Shown: piece by piece, positions 24,534-36,721 of the stretch
How the letters are laid out: each line of letters begins with the position of its first letter
Numbering within the stretch: position 1 is the first letter of the stretch
Source: Colletes latitarsis
Taxonomy: Eukaryota > Arthropoda > Insecta > Hymenoptera > Colletidae
Direction: 5' to 3'
Length of the DNA stretch: 64,000 nucleotides
NCBI RefSeq assembly: GCF_051014445.1
Contig: NC_135144.1
Span: 7,192,001 to 7,256,000, forward strand
Translations under genes and position numbers: made by a program
The notes under the pieces: model-generated
Databases searched by the model: none
The model's input: only the letters and a program-made list of their open reading frames with translations
What the model was told of the DNA's origin: nothing

Positions 24534-24784
24534 CCGGAAGTGGCATGTATGTCGACTTCCTGCCAGGAAGGTCTCCTGCGGCAGAACATCTGAGACGGTC
24601 GATCGGCGGACCCGGTACTTCTCCGAAAAGAACCGACTCTGCGAGGCGAGGTGCTGCCCGACGAAGTTCCTGTAGCGGGATGCACCGTCAATCCTGGAGC
24701 GGAAGTGCACTCAAGAGTCCTCCTGCGCGTCGACAACGTGCGGCCATGGGAGGACGGCGTGACCGTTCCTGGCGGCGGCACCAC
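24534..24784 (-). pseudogene. candidate host exon with one in-frame TGA
   Basis: On the minus strand a strong acceptor (TTTTCTGTTTCAG, ending at 24785) and a strong donor (CCGG|GTAAGT, exon end 24534) bracket 251 nt of GC-rich sequence. One frame has typical G/C-ending coding codons and reads ...RIDGASRYRNFVGQHLA, then SRFFSEKYRVRRSTVSD. Upstream of that, the same frame meets a TGA in the context GAC TCT TGA GTG CAC. Another frame is open throughout (from 24784) but has poor codon quality. No domain is recognised. Explanations are a decayed exon, a sequencing error, or (unlikely) readthrough or selenocysteine. The Tc1-like element ends 124 bp away, in what would be the intron. Confidence 0.4.
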
Positions 24785-24924
24785 CTGAAACAGAAAACGG
24801 ACCCGGAGGTATTATGAACCGTAATGATAAACTGAAAAGATTCAAACATTATTTGCCCTTGGGACTCCAAGCTAGACGACACCACTACTATTTAGTTGGA
24901 TATTGTAAACCAATGAATCATCAA

Positions 24925-27031
24925 TGAAGTGCACTCACTACTGTAGGAGTTGTGAACCTTTGAAAATTGACCCTCTTAACACTAGGTTTACGGACACTCG
25001 TTGCGCATATTTTTATTATAATTCGTTACGTTGACAGTTGCATTAAAATGCAGCTTTTCTTTTAATTAGAGGATACATCCATATCATTACATCAATTCAA
25101 TTCAACATAAATTGCTAATAAATAATATTTATGAATCCCATAACGTTAAGTTCAGAATCTGAGTGCGTCAAATTGACGCGTACCGTAAACCTAGTGTTAA
25201 TGGGATGTTTCTTACTTTACGGAATTAAGGAACAACTATTCCAACATAAGTAGAATTCCTAGATATTCTTCATCAAAATACACGTTGTTTGCATTTTGAA
25301 ACATTAAAATCCTCCAATACGTTCAGAAGTTACACTGTTTTAAACAAACGCATAAGAATCATTCATGGTCAGACATTATATTTTTGGTAATGAATTTTTT
25401 TCTCGAAAATCCGTAGAATTTCGGGCGTATGTTTATTCACCAAAAATGATGGTAATTGCTCCTTGCAATTAAAAATAATTTTTCCAGAAGGATTTGAAAT
25501 TTTTTACTTTTGTTGAAAAATTTGTCCATTTTCCTGAATTTTTTTCTCGAAAGTGGATAGGATTTCGGCGGTATGTCTATTCACCAAAAATGATTGTAAT
25601 TGGCTCGTGAAACTAAAAATAATTTTTTCATAACGATTTGAAATTTTTCAATTTAAACGAAAAATTCAGGCACCTACCCCCAGCGATTTTTCTTCAAAAT
25701 TTGTTTTTGATTTTTAATAAATTTGGTTGGCACTATATGACAAGATTGTGTAATACCTTTTAGAAGGTATCCATGAGCTCTACTTCATAAATAAATTTCA
25801 ATGCAATACATTCACTATTATAAGAGTTATGGTCGTTTGAAAATTGAACCAATCGTATGGAGTTTTTCTCAATTTATAGGGTCAAGGACCAATTTTTCGA
25901 ATATGCTTCGAATTTTTTAATATTCTCCACCAAAATACGCGTTGTTTGCCTTTTGAAACATTAAAATCCTCCAATCCGTTCAGAAGTTATGATATTTTAA
26001 ACATTTGCATGAAATTTCGGAGGAACTAATCTGGTCACAGATTATATTTTCGGTAAAGAATTTTTTTCTCGAAAATGCGTAGGATTTCGAGGATATATGT
26101 ATTGACCAAAAATGATTGTAATTGACACCTGCAACCAAAAATAATTTTTTCAGAACGATTTGAAATTTTGTAATTTTGTCGACTTTATCCACCTTCCTAA
26201 ATTTTTTTCTTGAAAATGAATAGGATTTTGGGGGTATATTTATTCAACAAAAGTGATTGTAATCGGCCCCTGAGACTAAAAATAATTTTTTCAAAATGAT
26301 TTGAAACTTTGCAATTTCGCCGAAAATTTCCAGCACCTACCCTCTATCGATTTTTGTTAAAAATTTCTCTTTCATTTTTAATAAACTAGTTTGGCGGTTT
26401 TCGATAATGTTGTTTAATAATTTTTTGTAGGTATCCATGAGCTCTACTTCATAAATAAATTTCAATGAAATACATTCATTATTATAGGAGTTATGGTTAT
26501 TTAAAAATTGGACTATTTTTATGCAGATTTTCTCAATTTATGGGGTTAAGGAACAACTTTTCCAAAATTCTTGGAATTTGTAAATATTTTCCAACAAAAT
26601 ACACTTTGTTTGCATTTCGAAACATTAAACTCGTCGAATCCGTTCAGGAGTTACGATTTTTTATACATACGTATGGAATTTTGGGGAAACATTTCTCATC
26701 ACACATTATATTTTCGGTAAAAAATATTTTTCTCGAAACTGCGTAGGAATTCGGAGATATATGTATTCAGCAAAAATGGTCGCAATTAACTCCCTTAACC
26801 AAAAATAATTTTTCAGTATGATTTGAAATTTTTTAATGAAATTAAAATTTTTGTAATTTCAAATTAAAAAATTTCTCCACTTGTACTCTGTCGATTTTTC
26901 TATAAAATTCGTTTTTCATTTTTAATAAATAAATTTGGCACTCTACGGAAATACTGTTTAATACTTTTTTGTAGGTATTAATGAGCTCTACTTCATAAAT
27001 AAATTTCAATAAAACACATTCACTATTTTAG
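24925..27031 (+). mobile_element. CAGGGTG-family element interior, both ends missing, forward
   Basis: Successive forward modules start mid-module at about 24925 and stop abruptly at 27031 within a CATTCACTATTTTAGGAG block. No terminal repeats remain. The recurring ORF is best preserved at 26465-26746. This subfamily has CTTCATAAATAAATTTCAAT where others have CTTCAGAAAAAAGTTTCATT, and shares that variant with 59615-61413. A TTAA MITE interrupts it at 24976-25200. Confidence 0.85.
24976..25200. mobile_element. TTAA-flanked MITE, piggyBac type (family 2)
   Basis: The termini TTAACACTAGGTTTACGG and CCGTAAACCTAGTGTTAA are inverted repeats with TTAA at both outer edges. The 225-bp body shares TTTTCTTTTAATTAGA and CAAATTGACG with 48020-48245. 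Removing it with one TTAA rejoins a CAGGGTG-family module, so it inserted after that element. Confidence 0.88.
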
Positions 27032-28663
27032 GAGACCATTAGAATCAACTGTTTCTTTCCTCGAATCCCGGAAACTATACGAAGCACCTGAACTCATATA
27101 CAAGATGGCTATGCATTAGTGTGTGTAAATGGAAGAGCAGTTTCCTTCGGACACCGGTCTGCCATCTGATAAGACTGTATTGCCCTTTCCAATTCCTCCC
27201 ATAGTCAACTCATATCTATTTACGCACACACTGGAGCAGTCTGCCCATTAATATTAATTCAGTGAATAGTTTATCAACTGACCGCCATGCATGAGAAACG
27301 GACGCTAAAAGCACCTCCAAATTTTCAGGTCGATATAGCAATCAGATTGGGCCACGAAGGTCCATAAGATGTAAGGTTTACTTGTATACCTCGTCTGTGG
27401 TAGTATTAAGAATTAAGTTATATAAAGTATCAGGTATTAAGTAGCATTAAATAGATGAAATGGGAATAGAAGACTTGGTTTGAAGAGGGAGTATAAAAAG
27501 AAAGGGACGGAGGTCCATGCAACTGAAAGGGAAAAATTAAACAAATATATAAATACCTATTATCTACTGGGACTTTTAAAAACGATCAATGAAATCAATG
27601 AAACAGGTTATCATTAAAAAACCTGCATATTGGGATTTTTATTCAATTTTCCTCGCGACAGATTCTATCCTTTGAACAAACCTCTCAAGATCGGACTAAT
27701 TATTTGTCGGACATGTTCCCATCTTAAAGGATTAAGGCGAATCTCCGGCCCTCGGTTCTCCAGGCAATGATTTTCAAGATGGCGCATCGACAGACGGCGG
27801 TAAACAGAGGGACGCTCGTGCGTTCAGTGAGCAGCAAGAGCTTTCCATTCTTTACTTTTCTTTTACTTTACGTGGAAGAGATTTGTGGCGCTCGCCACCG
27901 ATATATCTGGATTTTACCATCCTTTTTGAAACCCTACTGTCTTACGCTCATTCTAAGTGATCACGACAGTTATTTGAAAGATTTTATAACCTCCATGAAA
28001 ATCCTCTATAATTCTAGTGGTCACGTTCATACTTTCATAGCGTGCAGTGTTTTATAAATTTCAGCTTTCCACAGATTCCTCGTCCACAGTCCTCATTAGT
28101 ATTCAATTATTACGTATTATTCCAATTATTTCTTGAAACGATGTTGTTTTTTAAATTTCTAGTTAATTCAAACGGTTCAAAAAACGATTAAACGATTATT
28201 ACTCGAGTTCAAATTGTGGTCTTGCCGGTAAGATTGTCTCGTTACAACTGAAATTTCTAACAAATATTTGTTACTTCTACTACTTTTGACCTTAAAATAC
28301 CAACGTGAAGAAAGTTGTAACTTTTTTAAAACATCATAGATTTTAATTTAACAGTGAAATTTCACTTATTAGATTAGACAGCTATACAGATTACATTCGT
28401 AGATAAATGGAGAATGATCACGGAAACGATTAATCATTGAGTACAATGAAGACACGAAGATGAAGGCATAGAAGAATCCTGTATGTTCCACACCTGGTCG
28501 TCGATCCTTCCACATACATCACACTTTTAACACAAATTATTCCTGTACTTAAGGGTTTAATGGATAGTATGGTTGAGGAGTTTACCAGAAAAGTAAAAAA
28601 AAAGAACATAAAACCTTTCTTTTCACCTTGATATTTCACGCGTCTTTTGATTCATCCTTTGCC
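27032..28663. other. low-copy DNA
   Basis: No supportable gene. ORF 27767-28057 (plus, 96 codons) lies in a slightly GC-richer patch after CAAGATGGCGC but has no domain. The rest is AT-rich. Confidence 0.4.
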
Positions 28664-30435
28664 TTAACACTAAACCTACCGGCACTGCATGTATACCCAT
28701 TCCTACCATGACCGATCAAATGACCAATCTTTCTTTTTTCTTTTAACGAGGTAACGTACTTCTAATTTTTACATATGTATAGAAAGTTGTGTTTTGATGT
28801 TCATTCGTAAGATGTTCTTTTCTTTTATGTGAAAAAATTTTTTAATATTCATCGGATGGAAGATAAAACACCCTTGAAAACGAATTTTGTTCCAAATGGA
28901 TACCGTAGTTAGTTCTAGAGAAAAGAACTATTTAAGAAGAAGTGCTGTCTAGTAATTACGCAAACGTCCTGTATTTAAATTCATTTTCAATTAAATAAAC
29001 AATTTATGGTTCAGTTTTATCGTACACTAGTCGTACGATCAGTAGGAATTGCTGAAACTTCTTTGGGTACGTAGCGTCAAAGTAAATTTCAAAAGAAACA
29101 AAGAAGATAGCAAAAATTATAGTAGGTGATATGATCATTAAGTAGAGGATGAAAAGCCCTTTAAAATGAGCGTTTGTACGAGTCGATAGCTCCATTAGTT
29201 CCGGAGATATAGCGATTTTAATTTCAAGTCGATGTGGTGGCTAGTTTCGGAGATAAGGTTTGTTTACGTTTCGTTGTGCGCTCGCGATTTCATTCATCTC
29301 GCGCGCGTAGATAGTAAACAGTGCGTAGTAAATTCTTGGAAATACTACGCCGACACTGGGTCACGAGAGTCACGTACGCGGGGTAGGTCAGCACCAAGCA
29401 CGTGCGACAAAGAGGTCCGGCTCCGTTAGACGAAGACAGAGATAGTCGAATTAAAAAAATTACCTTTTACATAAATTACGATATCTCGAAAACGGAAAGT
29501 CGGATCGTCAAAAACCAAAAGCCATTTTAAAGGGGAGGCTTTGCCGCTTCTAACAATGCCTCAATTATTAATAAAACACTAATAGTTTCGGAACTGCACG
29601 CATCTAAAGTTTTTAGTATTTTTAATACGCGTTAATAGGCTTTCATAAGGCGGAGAGTCAGACGTAGCGGAATTTTAAAAATTACGATTGTCTTTACACG
29701 ATGATACCTCCGAAACGGAAAGTCGGATCGACAAAAACCAAAAGCCATTTTAAAGGGGAGGCTTTGCCGCTTCTAACAATGCCTCAATAATTAATAAAAC
29801 ACTAATAGTTTCGGAACTGCACGTGTTTAAAGTTTTATGATTTTTTAATACGCATTAATAGGCCTTTATGAGGCGCCGAGCGTGATCGTTGTCGAATTAA
29901 AAAAATTACCTTTTACATAAATTACGATATCTCGAAAACGGAAAGTCGGATCGACAAAAACCGAAAACCATTTTAAAGGGGAGGTTTTGCCGCTTCTAAT
30001 AATGCCTCAATAATTAATAAAACACTAATAGTTTCGAAACTAAACGCGTCTAAAGTTTAACTATTTTTAATACGCATTGTTAGACTGTTCTAAGACAGTG
30101 GAAACTGTAGATTCTCTCCTTTCGTCTTTGCTATACGTATATTTCCTATTTACATCGGAAGCTAATCAGAATTTGGTACCAAATGTCCAGTTTTTTACAA
30201 AAAAACGTAAATCGTTCAACCGGTCAGATGACCGGCCGTGGTAGGCAAGACAGACTACATATTTTTCTCAGAAAATAAACAATAAGATTAGAAGTGAATA
30301 TTGTAAAATTCATTGTACGTATATTATAAGAAAAGTCGTGAAGTTAAGTGGCGCTAAAATAATATTGTGTGTTGGAAATTCTAAACGAAATTTTAAAAAC
30401 GGTCATTTGACCGGTCGTGGTAGGTTTAGTGTTAA
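28664..30435. mobile_element. TTAA-flanked non-autonomous element, piggyBac-like (family 3)
   Basis: The ends TTAACACTAAACCTACC and GGTAGGTTTAGTGTTAA are exact inverted repeats carrying TTAA. Subterminal motifs recur: CCTACCATGACCGATC near 28704, and GACCGGCCGTGGTAGG (near 30229) plus GACCGGTCGTGGTAGG (near 30408) at the right, likely transposase sites. The 1,772-bp interior has no transposase but carries a 223-bp tandem array. TTAA and the termini argue for piggyBac mobilisation. Confidence 0.75.
29437..30090. repeat. tandem array, 223-bp unit, three copies
   Basis: AACGGAAAGTCGGATCG occurs at 29491, 29714 and 29937, exactly 223 bp apart. Each unit continues with AAAGGGGAGGCTTTGCCGCT-like and ACACTAATAGTTTCG blocks. 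The middle unit differs upstream of the landmark. The array lies wholly within the 28664-30435 TTAA element, so it can move with it. Confidence 0.9.
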
Positions 30436-31277
30436 CATTCTTCTACCACTGCTACAAGTTTCTATGGTGCTTGTTATTTTCTATTTTTATAACAGTGATA
30501 TTGACATTTCATAGTTACAAGCTGACTATTATAATTTCCTACCATTGTAAATTTCTTTAAGAACCCACGCGTTCTAGATGTTACGAGAACACGTTTCCTA
30601 GAAATGAATACATATTTGATTGAGAGGCGTGCCACGAAGATCTTACCTCGTGTTTGAATAATTTACAAAGTACTGCTCATAGCTGAAAAGAGGATGAAAG
30701 GGAGAAATGCAAGCACGATTGGTCATAAAAAACGTTGTTAATCGTTGGACTTTTAAAACTGAAAGGAAAGAAGTCCAATAATCTTGAGTTGTTTTAAAGG
30801 TTTCAACTTTCTACTTTCACAATCCTAAGTTGAATTTCCTTGAAGATACTTTTGCACTGAGAACCGAGCGATAAAGCAGAAACGATTTAACTCTGAATAA
30901 TTTTGTCAAATTCGAACAGTCCTCGATAGTTTAGAAAATATTGTACCCAATTAAAAATAGACGTTATCGCATTAAAATATTATTATAATACTTACGCATT
31001 CGTGTCAATTTTAATACCTATGTTTGAATAATTATACTTGAAGTGTATTTATTCTAAACAAATAGATATCGAACTCTAGAATGAGTACTTGGAAGCTTCG
31101 AAAAGATACTTATAAATACTTCGACGTGACAGGAAATCATATCTTTCATAATTAGTACTCGAATCTTGGAAATCAGACATAATATTCATCGATTGAAAAA
31201 TAAAGGAAAAATGATAGATTAGTAATGGATAAGCCAATATAAAAATTGAAATTAAATTACAAAATACTATTTTGTAC
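30436..31277. other. AT-rich low-copy DNA
   Basis: I see no gene, repeat or RNA structure that can be supported here. Confidence 0.4.
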
Positions 31278-31775
31278 ACTATTATATAAATAAATTGCAT
31301 ATTTAATCCAATCTAAATGCTATGTGTCTGAAACAACTGTATTTAAATTCGTTTATGATAGAAAATATATTCAAAATTAAATATTTTTAATCAGAATATT
31401 TAATAAAAATTATAAAACTACAGTTTCATCATTACATGTATATATGTATATACAGTATTTAATTATACATTGCAACATAATTATGTATCATAATTATTTC
31501 TCAAAGTAACAGACTGGGAAGATTTTTACGAATATAAAACCACTTAATAATAATTTAACTATATAAATAAATTGCATATTTAATCCAATCTAAATGTTAT
31601 GTGTCAGAAACAACTGTATTTAAATTCGTTTATAATAGAAAAATTATTCAAAATTAAATATTTTTATCTACAATGTTTACAGTATTACATGTACATATAA
31701 TTTTGAATTGCAATATAATTATGCACCATAATTGCTTTTCAAAGTAACAGACTGAGAAGATCACAGAGTTTCCAA
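31278..31775. repeat. diverged tandem duplication, 277-bp period
   Basis: TAAATTGCATATTTAATCCA occurs at 31291 and 31568. Downstream, GTTTATRATAGAAAA, ATTACATGTAYATAT and TCAAAGTAACAGACTG recur at the same offset with scattered differences. It is non-coding and AT-rich. Confidence 0.8.
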
Positions 31776-32650
31776 TATAATATTTATGAAAGTTTCGATC
31801 GTATTCGAGGAAGATTCGAATATATTTGAAACTGTTATTTTTTGCCAAAGTAGTTACAAAGGATTCGAGTATACTTGTAATATACTTGATCCCATCGCTA
31901 GTATCGAAGTATCGTAGCTTGAAAACACGATGTCGTTCCAATTCGATGTCGAGTGTCTTGGAACGTCGTTGGAATTGTCAAAATGGCGTATATTGGAATC
32001 GAATACTTCGATGTTGCGAAAGTGTGAGACAAAAATCAGATCCATCCCAACTCTCTTGTTACAATATTTCAATAATGCATAACGACTATGAACGGTAGCA
32101 TTTAAATTCCTGTTTGAGATATTCTGACGTCGACGTTGTTCAAAGTTACACAGTTACATTTATGAAATATTCAAGCACCGACACGGTACTGAAAGTATAC
32201 AACTTCGTTGTAACTTGTCAAACTTATCAAGTATACTGAAAGTCTCTTAATATCAAGTTTGGTCGCGCGTGGGGATGTTGGATTCCGAAGGGGAAGAATT
32301 CCGGTACAGTCGGATTTAGGGATTACACGCGCCTGACAGTTCTCGATTTCTTCAAATCCGTGGGTTTACGATACGTCGATTGAGAACAAGACAGTATAAA
32401 TATAAAATATAAAATACTGTAGAAAGTATTAGGTCGTCCCATGAGTTCGTGACGTTCGACTGAAATAGACGAGGATAAAATTTGTAATTTAATAGAAAAC
32501 GAACGAAATTTTTCGGTTCAAGGGATTTCTGAAGTTTTAAATTAACATCAAGAATTCATAAAAATTTCAAACAAATAGACATCGTGTCGAAGCTCGAATT
32601 TTGGAATCCAAACTGTCTTACGAAACGAAATTTTCTTGAACATTTTTATA
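31776..32650. other. AT-rich DNA with possible mariner-end fragment
   Basis: ORFs on both strands at 31826-32098 overlap and look accidental. Positions 32428-32458 read TTAGGTCGTCCCATGAGTTC, resembling the terminus of mariner elements. No partner end or transposase is visible, so this is tentative. Confidence 0.3.
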
Positions 32651-34504
32651 CAGGGTGTTCGGCCACCCCTGGTAAAAATTTTAATAGGAGATTCTAGAGG
32701 CCAAAATAAGATGAAAATCAAGAATACCAATTTGTTGATGGAGGCTTCGTTAAAACGCTGTTAACAATTAAATTAAAAAATTTCAAATCGTTCTGGAAAA
32801 ATTATTTTTGGCTGCGGGGATCAATTATAATCATTTTTGGTGAATACACATACCTCCAAAATCCTATCCACTTTCGAGAAAAAAAATCGAGTAGGTGCTG
32901 AAATTTTTCGACGAAAAACAAATTTTTCAAATCGTTTTAAAAAAATTATTTTCGTTTGCGGGGGTCAATTACAAGCATTTTTGGTCATTACACATACCGC
33001 CGAAATCCTACACACTTTCGAGAAAAAAATTCATTACCGAAAATCTAATGTGAGGCGAGAAATGCTTCCTTGAAATTTCATGCGAATCTTTAAAATGTCA
33101 TAACTCCTGAACGGATCGAAGGATTTTAATGTTTAAAAAAGCAAACAACGCGTATTTAGGTGAGGAATATGTAGAAATCGTAAAAATATTCGAAAAGTTG
33201 ATCCTTAACCCCGAAAAATGAGAAAAACTCCATAAAAATGGTCCAATTTTCAAATGTTCATAACTCCTACAATAGTGAATATATTTCAATGAAACTTTTT
33301 TCTGAAGTAGAGCTCATGGGTACCTACAAAAAAGTATTTGACAACTTTTCTGTAGGGCGTCGAACAAAAATACTGAAAATGAAAAAGTGATTTTTAAAAA
33401 AAATCGACAGGGGGTAGGTTCTGAAATTTTTCGACGAAAAAAAAAATTTTTAATTAATTCTAAAAAAATTATTTTCGGTTTCGGGGGTCAATGGCAATCA
33501 TTTTTGGTGAATACACATACTTCCGAAATCCTAACCACTTTCGAGAAAAAAATTCGAGTAAGTGCTGAAAGTTTTGGGTGAAAAAAGAGACTTTCGAATC
33601 GTCTTGGAAAAATTATTTTTAGTTGCAGGGGTCAATTGCAAGCATTTTTGGTCAACAGACATACTCCCGAAATCCTACTCCGTTTCGAGAAAAAAATTCA
33701 TTACCGAAAATACAATCTGACCAGACATTGATTCACTCTCCTAAAATTTCATGCAAATCTTTAAAATGTCATAACTCCTGAACGGATTGAAGGATTTTAA
33801 TGTTTAAAAAGGCAAACAACGCATATTTTAGTGGAGAATATGTAAAAAGTCCAAAAATATTCGAAAAGTTCGTCCTTAAGCCCTTAAAGTGAGAAAAACC
33901 CCATAAAAGTACTACACATTTTCAAACGATCATAACTCCTATAATAGTGAATGGATCTCCTTGAAATTTTTTTCTGAAGTAGTGCTCACGGGTACATACA
34001 AAAAAGTATTAAACAAAATTTCCGTACAGCGTCAAACAAATTTATTGAAAATCAAAAACTAATATCTTAGAAAAATCGACAGGGGGTAGATGCTTAAATT
34101 TTTCGATGAAAAAAAGAATTTCAAATCGTTCTGGAAAAATTATTTTTGGTTGTGGAGATCAATTACAATAATTTTTGGTGAACAGACATACCCTCGAAAT
34201 CCTACCCACTTTCTAAAAAAAAATTCGATAAGGTGTGAAATTTTTCAACGAAAAAAAAAATTTCATATCGTTTTAGAAAAATTATTTTCGGTTGGGTGGG
34301 TCAATTACAATCATTTTTCATGAATAGACATACCCCCGAAATCTTGCGCATTTTCGAGAAAAAAATTCAGTACGGACGAAACTTTAAACGTTAATAATTT
34401 TTTAACGAAGCCTCAATCAACAAATTAGTATTCTTAATTTTCGTCATATTTTGGCCTCTAGAATCTCCCATTAAAATTTTTCTCAGGGTTGGCCGAACAC
34501 TCTG
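32651..34504 (-). mobile_element. CAGGGTG-family element, complete (1.85 kb), reverse
   Basis: The left terminus CAGGGTGTTCGGCCACCCCT (preceded by TATA) and the right terminus GTTGGCCGAACACTCTG (followed by TATA) are both present. Interior modules are reversed: CTCATGGGTACCTAC and CCGAAATCCTA run left to right. The recurring ORF is at 33098-33289 (minus). Confidence 0.92.
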
Positions 34505-34959
34505 TATAATAAAATCGTACTTATTTATACGAAATAATTTTAGAATTAAATAAATATTATATATATTAATCCAAATTCCATATAATACAAATCATGTGAA
34601 TCATGCCAACTAGAATAATAACAGACGATCAATTATCAATAACACTTTGGTTACTAATGAAATTACTTCACTTGATACAATTACGCGGCACGGATTATAA
34701 ATTCATTTCCTAACAAATAAAATACAACAATCTGTGGACTTATTAAACAACTTGAAAATGCCAACTATATTGTAATAAAAAATCAAAGAAGTTTTATATC
34801 GATTTTATTAATGGAAAGGGAGTTGTCGAATGAGAAGAGGTTTATTATTTTCCATAAAATTCTATTCTATGTTTAAAATGTTTGAAGTTTTAGTACAAAA
34901 CGAACGTATGGGTCGGTTTAATAATTGAAAATGCTGTTCGAAATAGACCGTAAACTCAC
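34505..34959. other. AT-rich DNA, presumed intron of the 34960-35157 gene
   Basis: It lies downstream (minus-strand sense) of the GTGAGT donor at 34959. No repeat or second exon is recognised within it. Confidence 0.4.
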
Positions 34960-35157
34960 CTTGGGGTAACCATGAGGGGTCGATTGTTGCGCGTTGGAGT
35001 TCGCGTTGGTCGTCGCGGTTACGCTTCCGGTGGAGCTGCTTCTTCCGGTCGTGCTGGAGGCCGAATCCTCCCGACTGAACGAGAACCTCTTCGGGCTCAG
35101 GCTGAGGCTCGCGACGCTGTCGCTCACATACTGTTGTAGCGAATTGAAGAAACTCAT
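34960..35157 (-). CDS. probable first coding exon of a host gene, product unknown
   Basis: An ATG at 35157 in a good context (CGAAAATGAG) opens exactly 66 codons that end in a consensus donor, CAAG|GTGAGT, at 34960/34959 (phase 0). The protein starts MSFFNSLQQYVSDSVASLSL, a short amphipathic helix-like segment. A Ser/Arg/Thr/Asn-rich low-complexity tail follows (SPKRFSFSRED, then TTGRSSSTGS). RFSFSRE resembles a basophilic kinase target, but that is inference. GC and CpG content rise sharply over this exon. An AG at CATACCAG just upstream (near 35177) may mark a 5' leader splice. I do not recognise the family. A membrane-associated or synaptic adaptor would fit the style but is not shown. Confidence 0.65.
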
Positions 35158-35974
35158 TTTCGTTGCGTTTCACCTGGTATGATCTAAACGTTATTCTCAC
35201 GATTGAGAACAATTATCATCGTATGTATTTGCTGGACAATTTCTCGAGGCTCTCGGTTCGCATGAAATTCACATGCAACGATCACGAAGTAACGCGCTGG
35301 ATTGGTTCGGCGATACGGGTAGGAAAGCACCTCGACCTCGAGAACTTTCACGGTTCTTTGCGTCACGGTATCGATTCTGCCCCAGAGCCATTTGCAATTT
35401 GGTTATTTTCTTCCTGGCGATCGTTGCGGTCCCTCGTAGAACTTAAGTCATCGTCCGTCGGCTGTCCCCTTAAGCCCTCTCCACTATCAAGAAACGGGAA
35501 TCGTTTTCGCGTTACATCAGCATCATCTGTGAAAGAAGAAAACTTTGTTAGAGGAAAATGATGGATCGACTTTGGATGTTGCTGTTTCAAAGGTTCTTAA
35601 CCTTTCCCAGCCCCTGGGACAGTTTGGAACCTGACACTTCAACTACTTGGGCTCACGATACGTTCCTTGTTATACAACTCTTGTTGAGGGAGAGAAAACA
35701 AGATTCGACACGGAGCAGAATTCTAATTTTACGTCGATTTTAATATACACAATTGGTCTTCGCGTTCTTGGCTTTATTATTATTATTATTCATTTATTAA
35801 CGGGAATAAACCCTTTAGTACGAGAGATGTAATATGTAAGGAGCTACAAATGTGGATTTTACGTAGTCAAACATTATCGCTTATAAAATTTTAACGAAAT
35901 AAATTAATTTACAATACGTTGCAAGGATAATTCGTGGGAATTTGGGGATTCAAATGAGCAAAACTCGACTTCCT
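35158..35974. other. GC-richer 5' flank of the 34960-35157 exon
   Basis: Positions 35160-35560 are GC- and CpG-rich with open frames on both strands (35163-35561 plus, 35363-35590 minus), none with a domain. On the minus strand this would be leader or promoter for the gene starting at 35157. The plus-strand ORFs are probably fortuitous. Confidence 0.4.
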
Positions 35975-36090
35975 CTCAGCAACACGCATTTAATGAACAG
36001 ACAAAAGACACACATTACAAAAGTAGTAAGTCAGAAGAACTCTAAGTGGCGCAGAAGCAAATGGCGCTTTATTCCTAACATAATTTCAGA
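35975..36090 (+). repeat. dispersed repeat, shared with 57330-57445
   Basis: Common blocks: CACATTTAATNA, GACAAAAGACACAC, then AACTCTAAGTGGCGCAGAAG and AAATGGCGCTTTATT, in the same order and spacing as near 57330. The nature is unknown; possibly the end of a retroelement. Confidence 0.6.
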
Positions 36091-36244
36091 CTTTCTAATG
36101 ATTATTCGATTAAATCGATTTTACAAAATTTGCACGACTAATCATTGTATTTACACAATTTGCACAATATCTATTATGCAATATTTGAACATTAGTGTTA
36201 ATCAGTAAGTCATAATAATTATGTGATTCAAGAAGCATGGAACA

Positions 36245-36721
36245 CCCACTATGCTTAACAACAAGATGTTTTGTAATAAGGAGACCAAATTATGCTGCCA
36301 TATTCTAGAATAAGTCTTGTCAAAGCACAATATAGAATTTTGAGAGTATTAGTTTTACTAAAGTATCTGGAAACTCTACGAATAAGTCCCAGAGAGCAGA
36401 CTATTCGAAATAATTTCTTCATAATGAACTTTGAAAGATAAGTTAGAAGAGAAAGTTACACCGAGATCTTTAACATGATTAAGCGAGGTTAATACGATAC
36501 CATTTAGAATATAATTATAAACTATATTATTTTTCTTATTACTAAACATAACAATATGATAATGATCTAGATTGAGGGACATTTTATTTAATGAGCACCA
36601 ATTCTGAAACCTGTTAAGGTCATCTTGAATTGATTGAGCACTTTGCTGATTATAAACACATTTATATATCGTAAGATCATCGGCATATAATTGTTGGAAT
36701 ACCTTAGAAATGTCATTAATA
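36245..36721 (-). pseudogene. non-LTR retrotransposon reverse transcriptase, catalytic and thumb part
   Basis: Minus-strand translation from 36720 gives INDISKVFQQLYADDLTIYK. LYADDL is the RT active-site box (FADD/YADD). Then come NWCSLNKMSLNLDH, HIVMFSNKKN, and LNHVKDLGVTFSSNLSF (the KDLGV block of jockey-type RTs). A frameshift near 36385 follows, after which LGLIRRVSRYF and LILEYGSIIWSPYY continue in another frame. This is the typical order of jockey/LOA-like elements. Upstream, the frame is interrupted by the CAGGGTG element at 36722-37582 and resumes at 37583. Confidence 0.85.
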
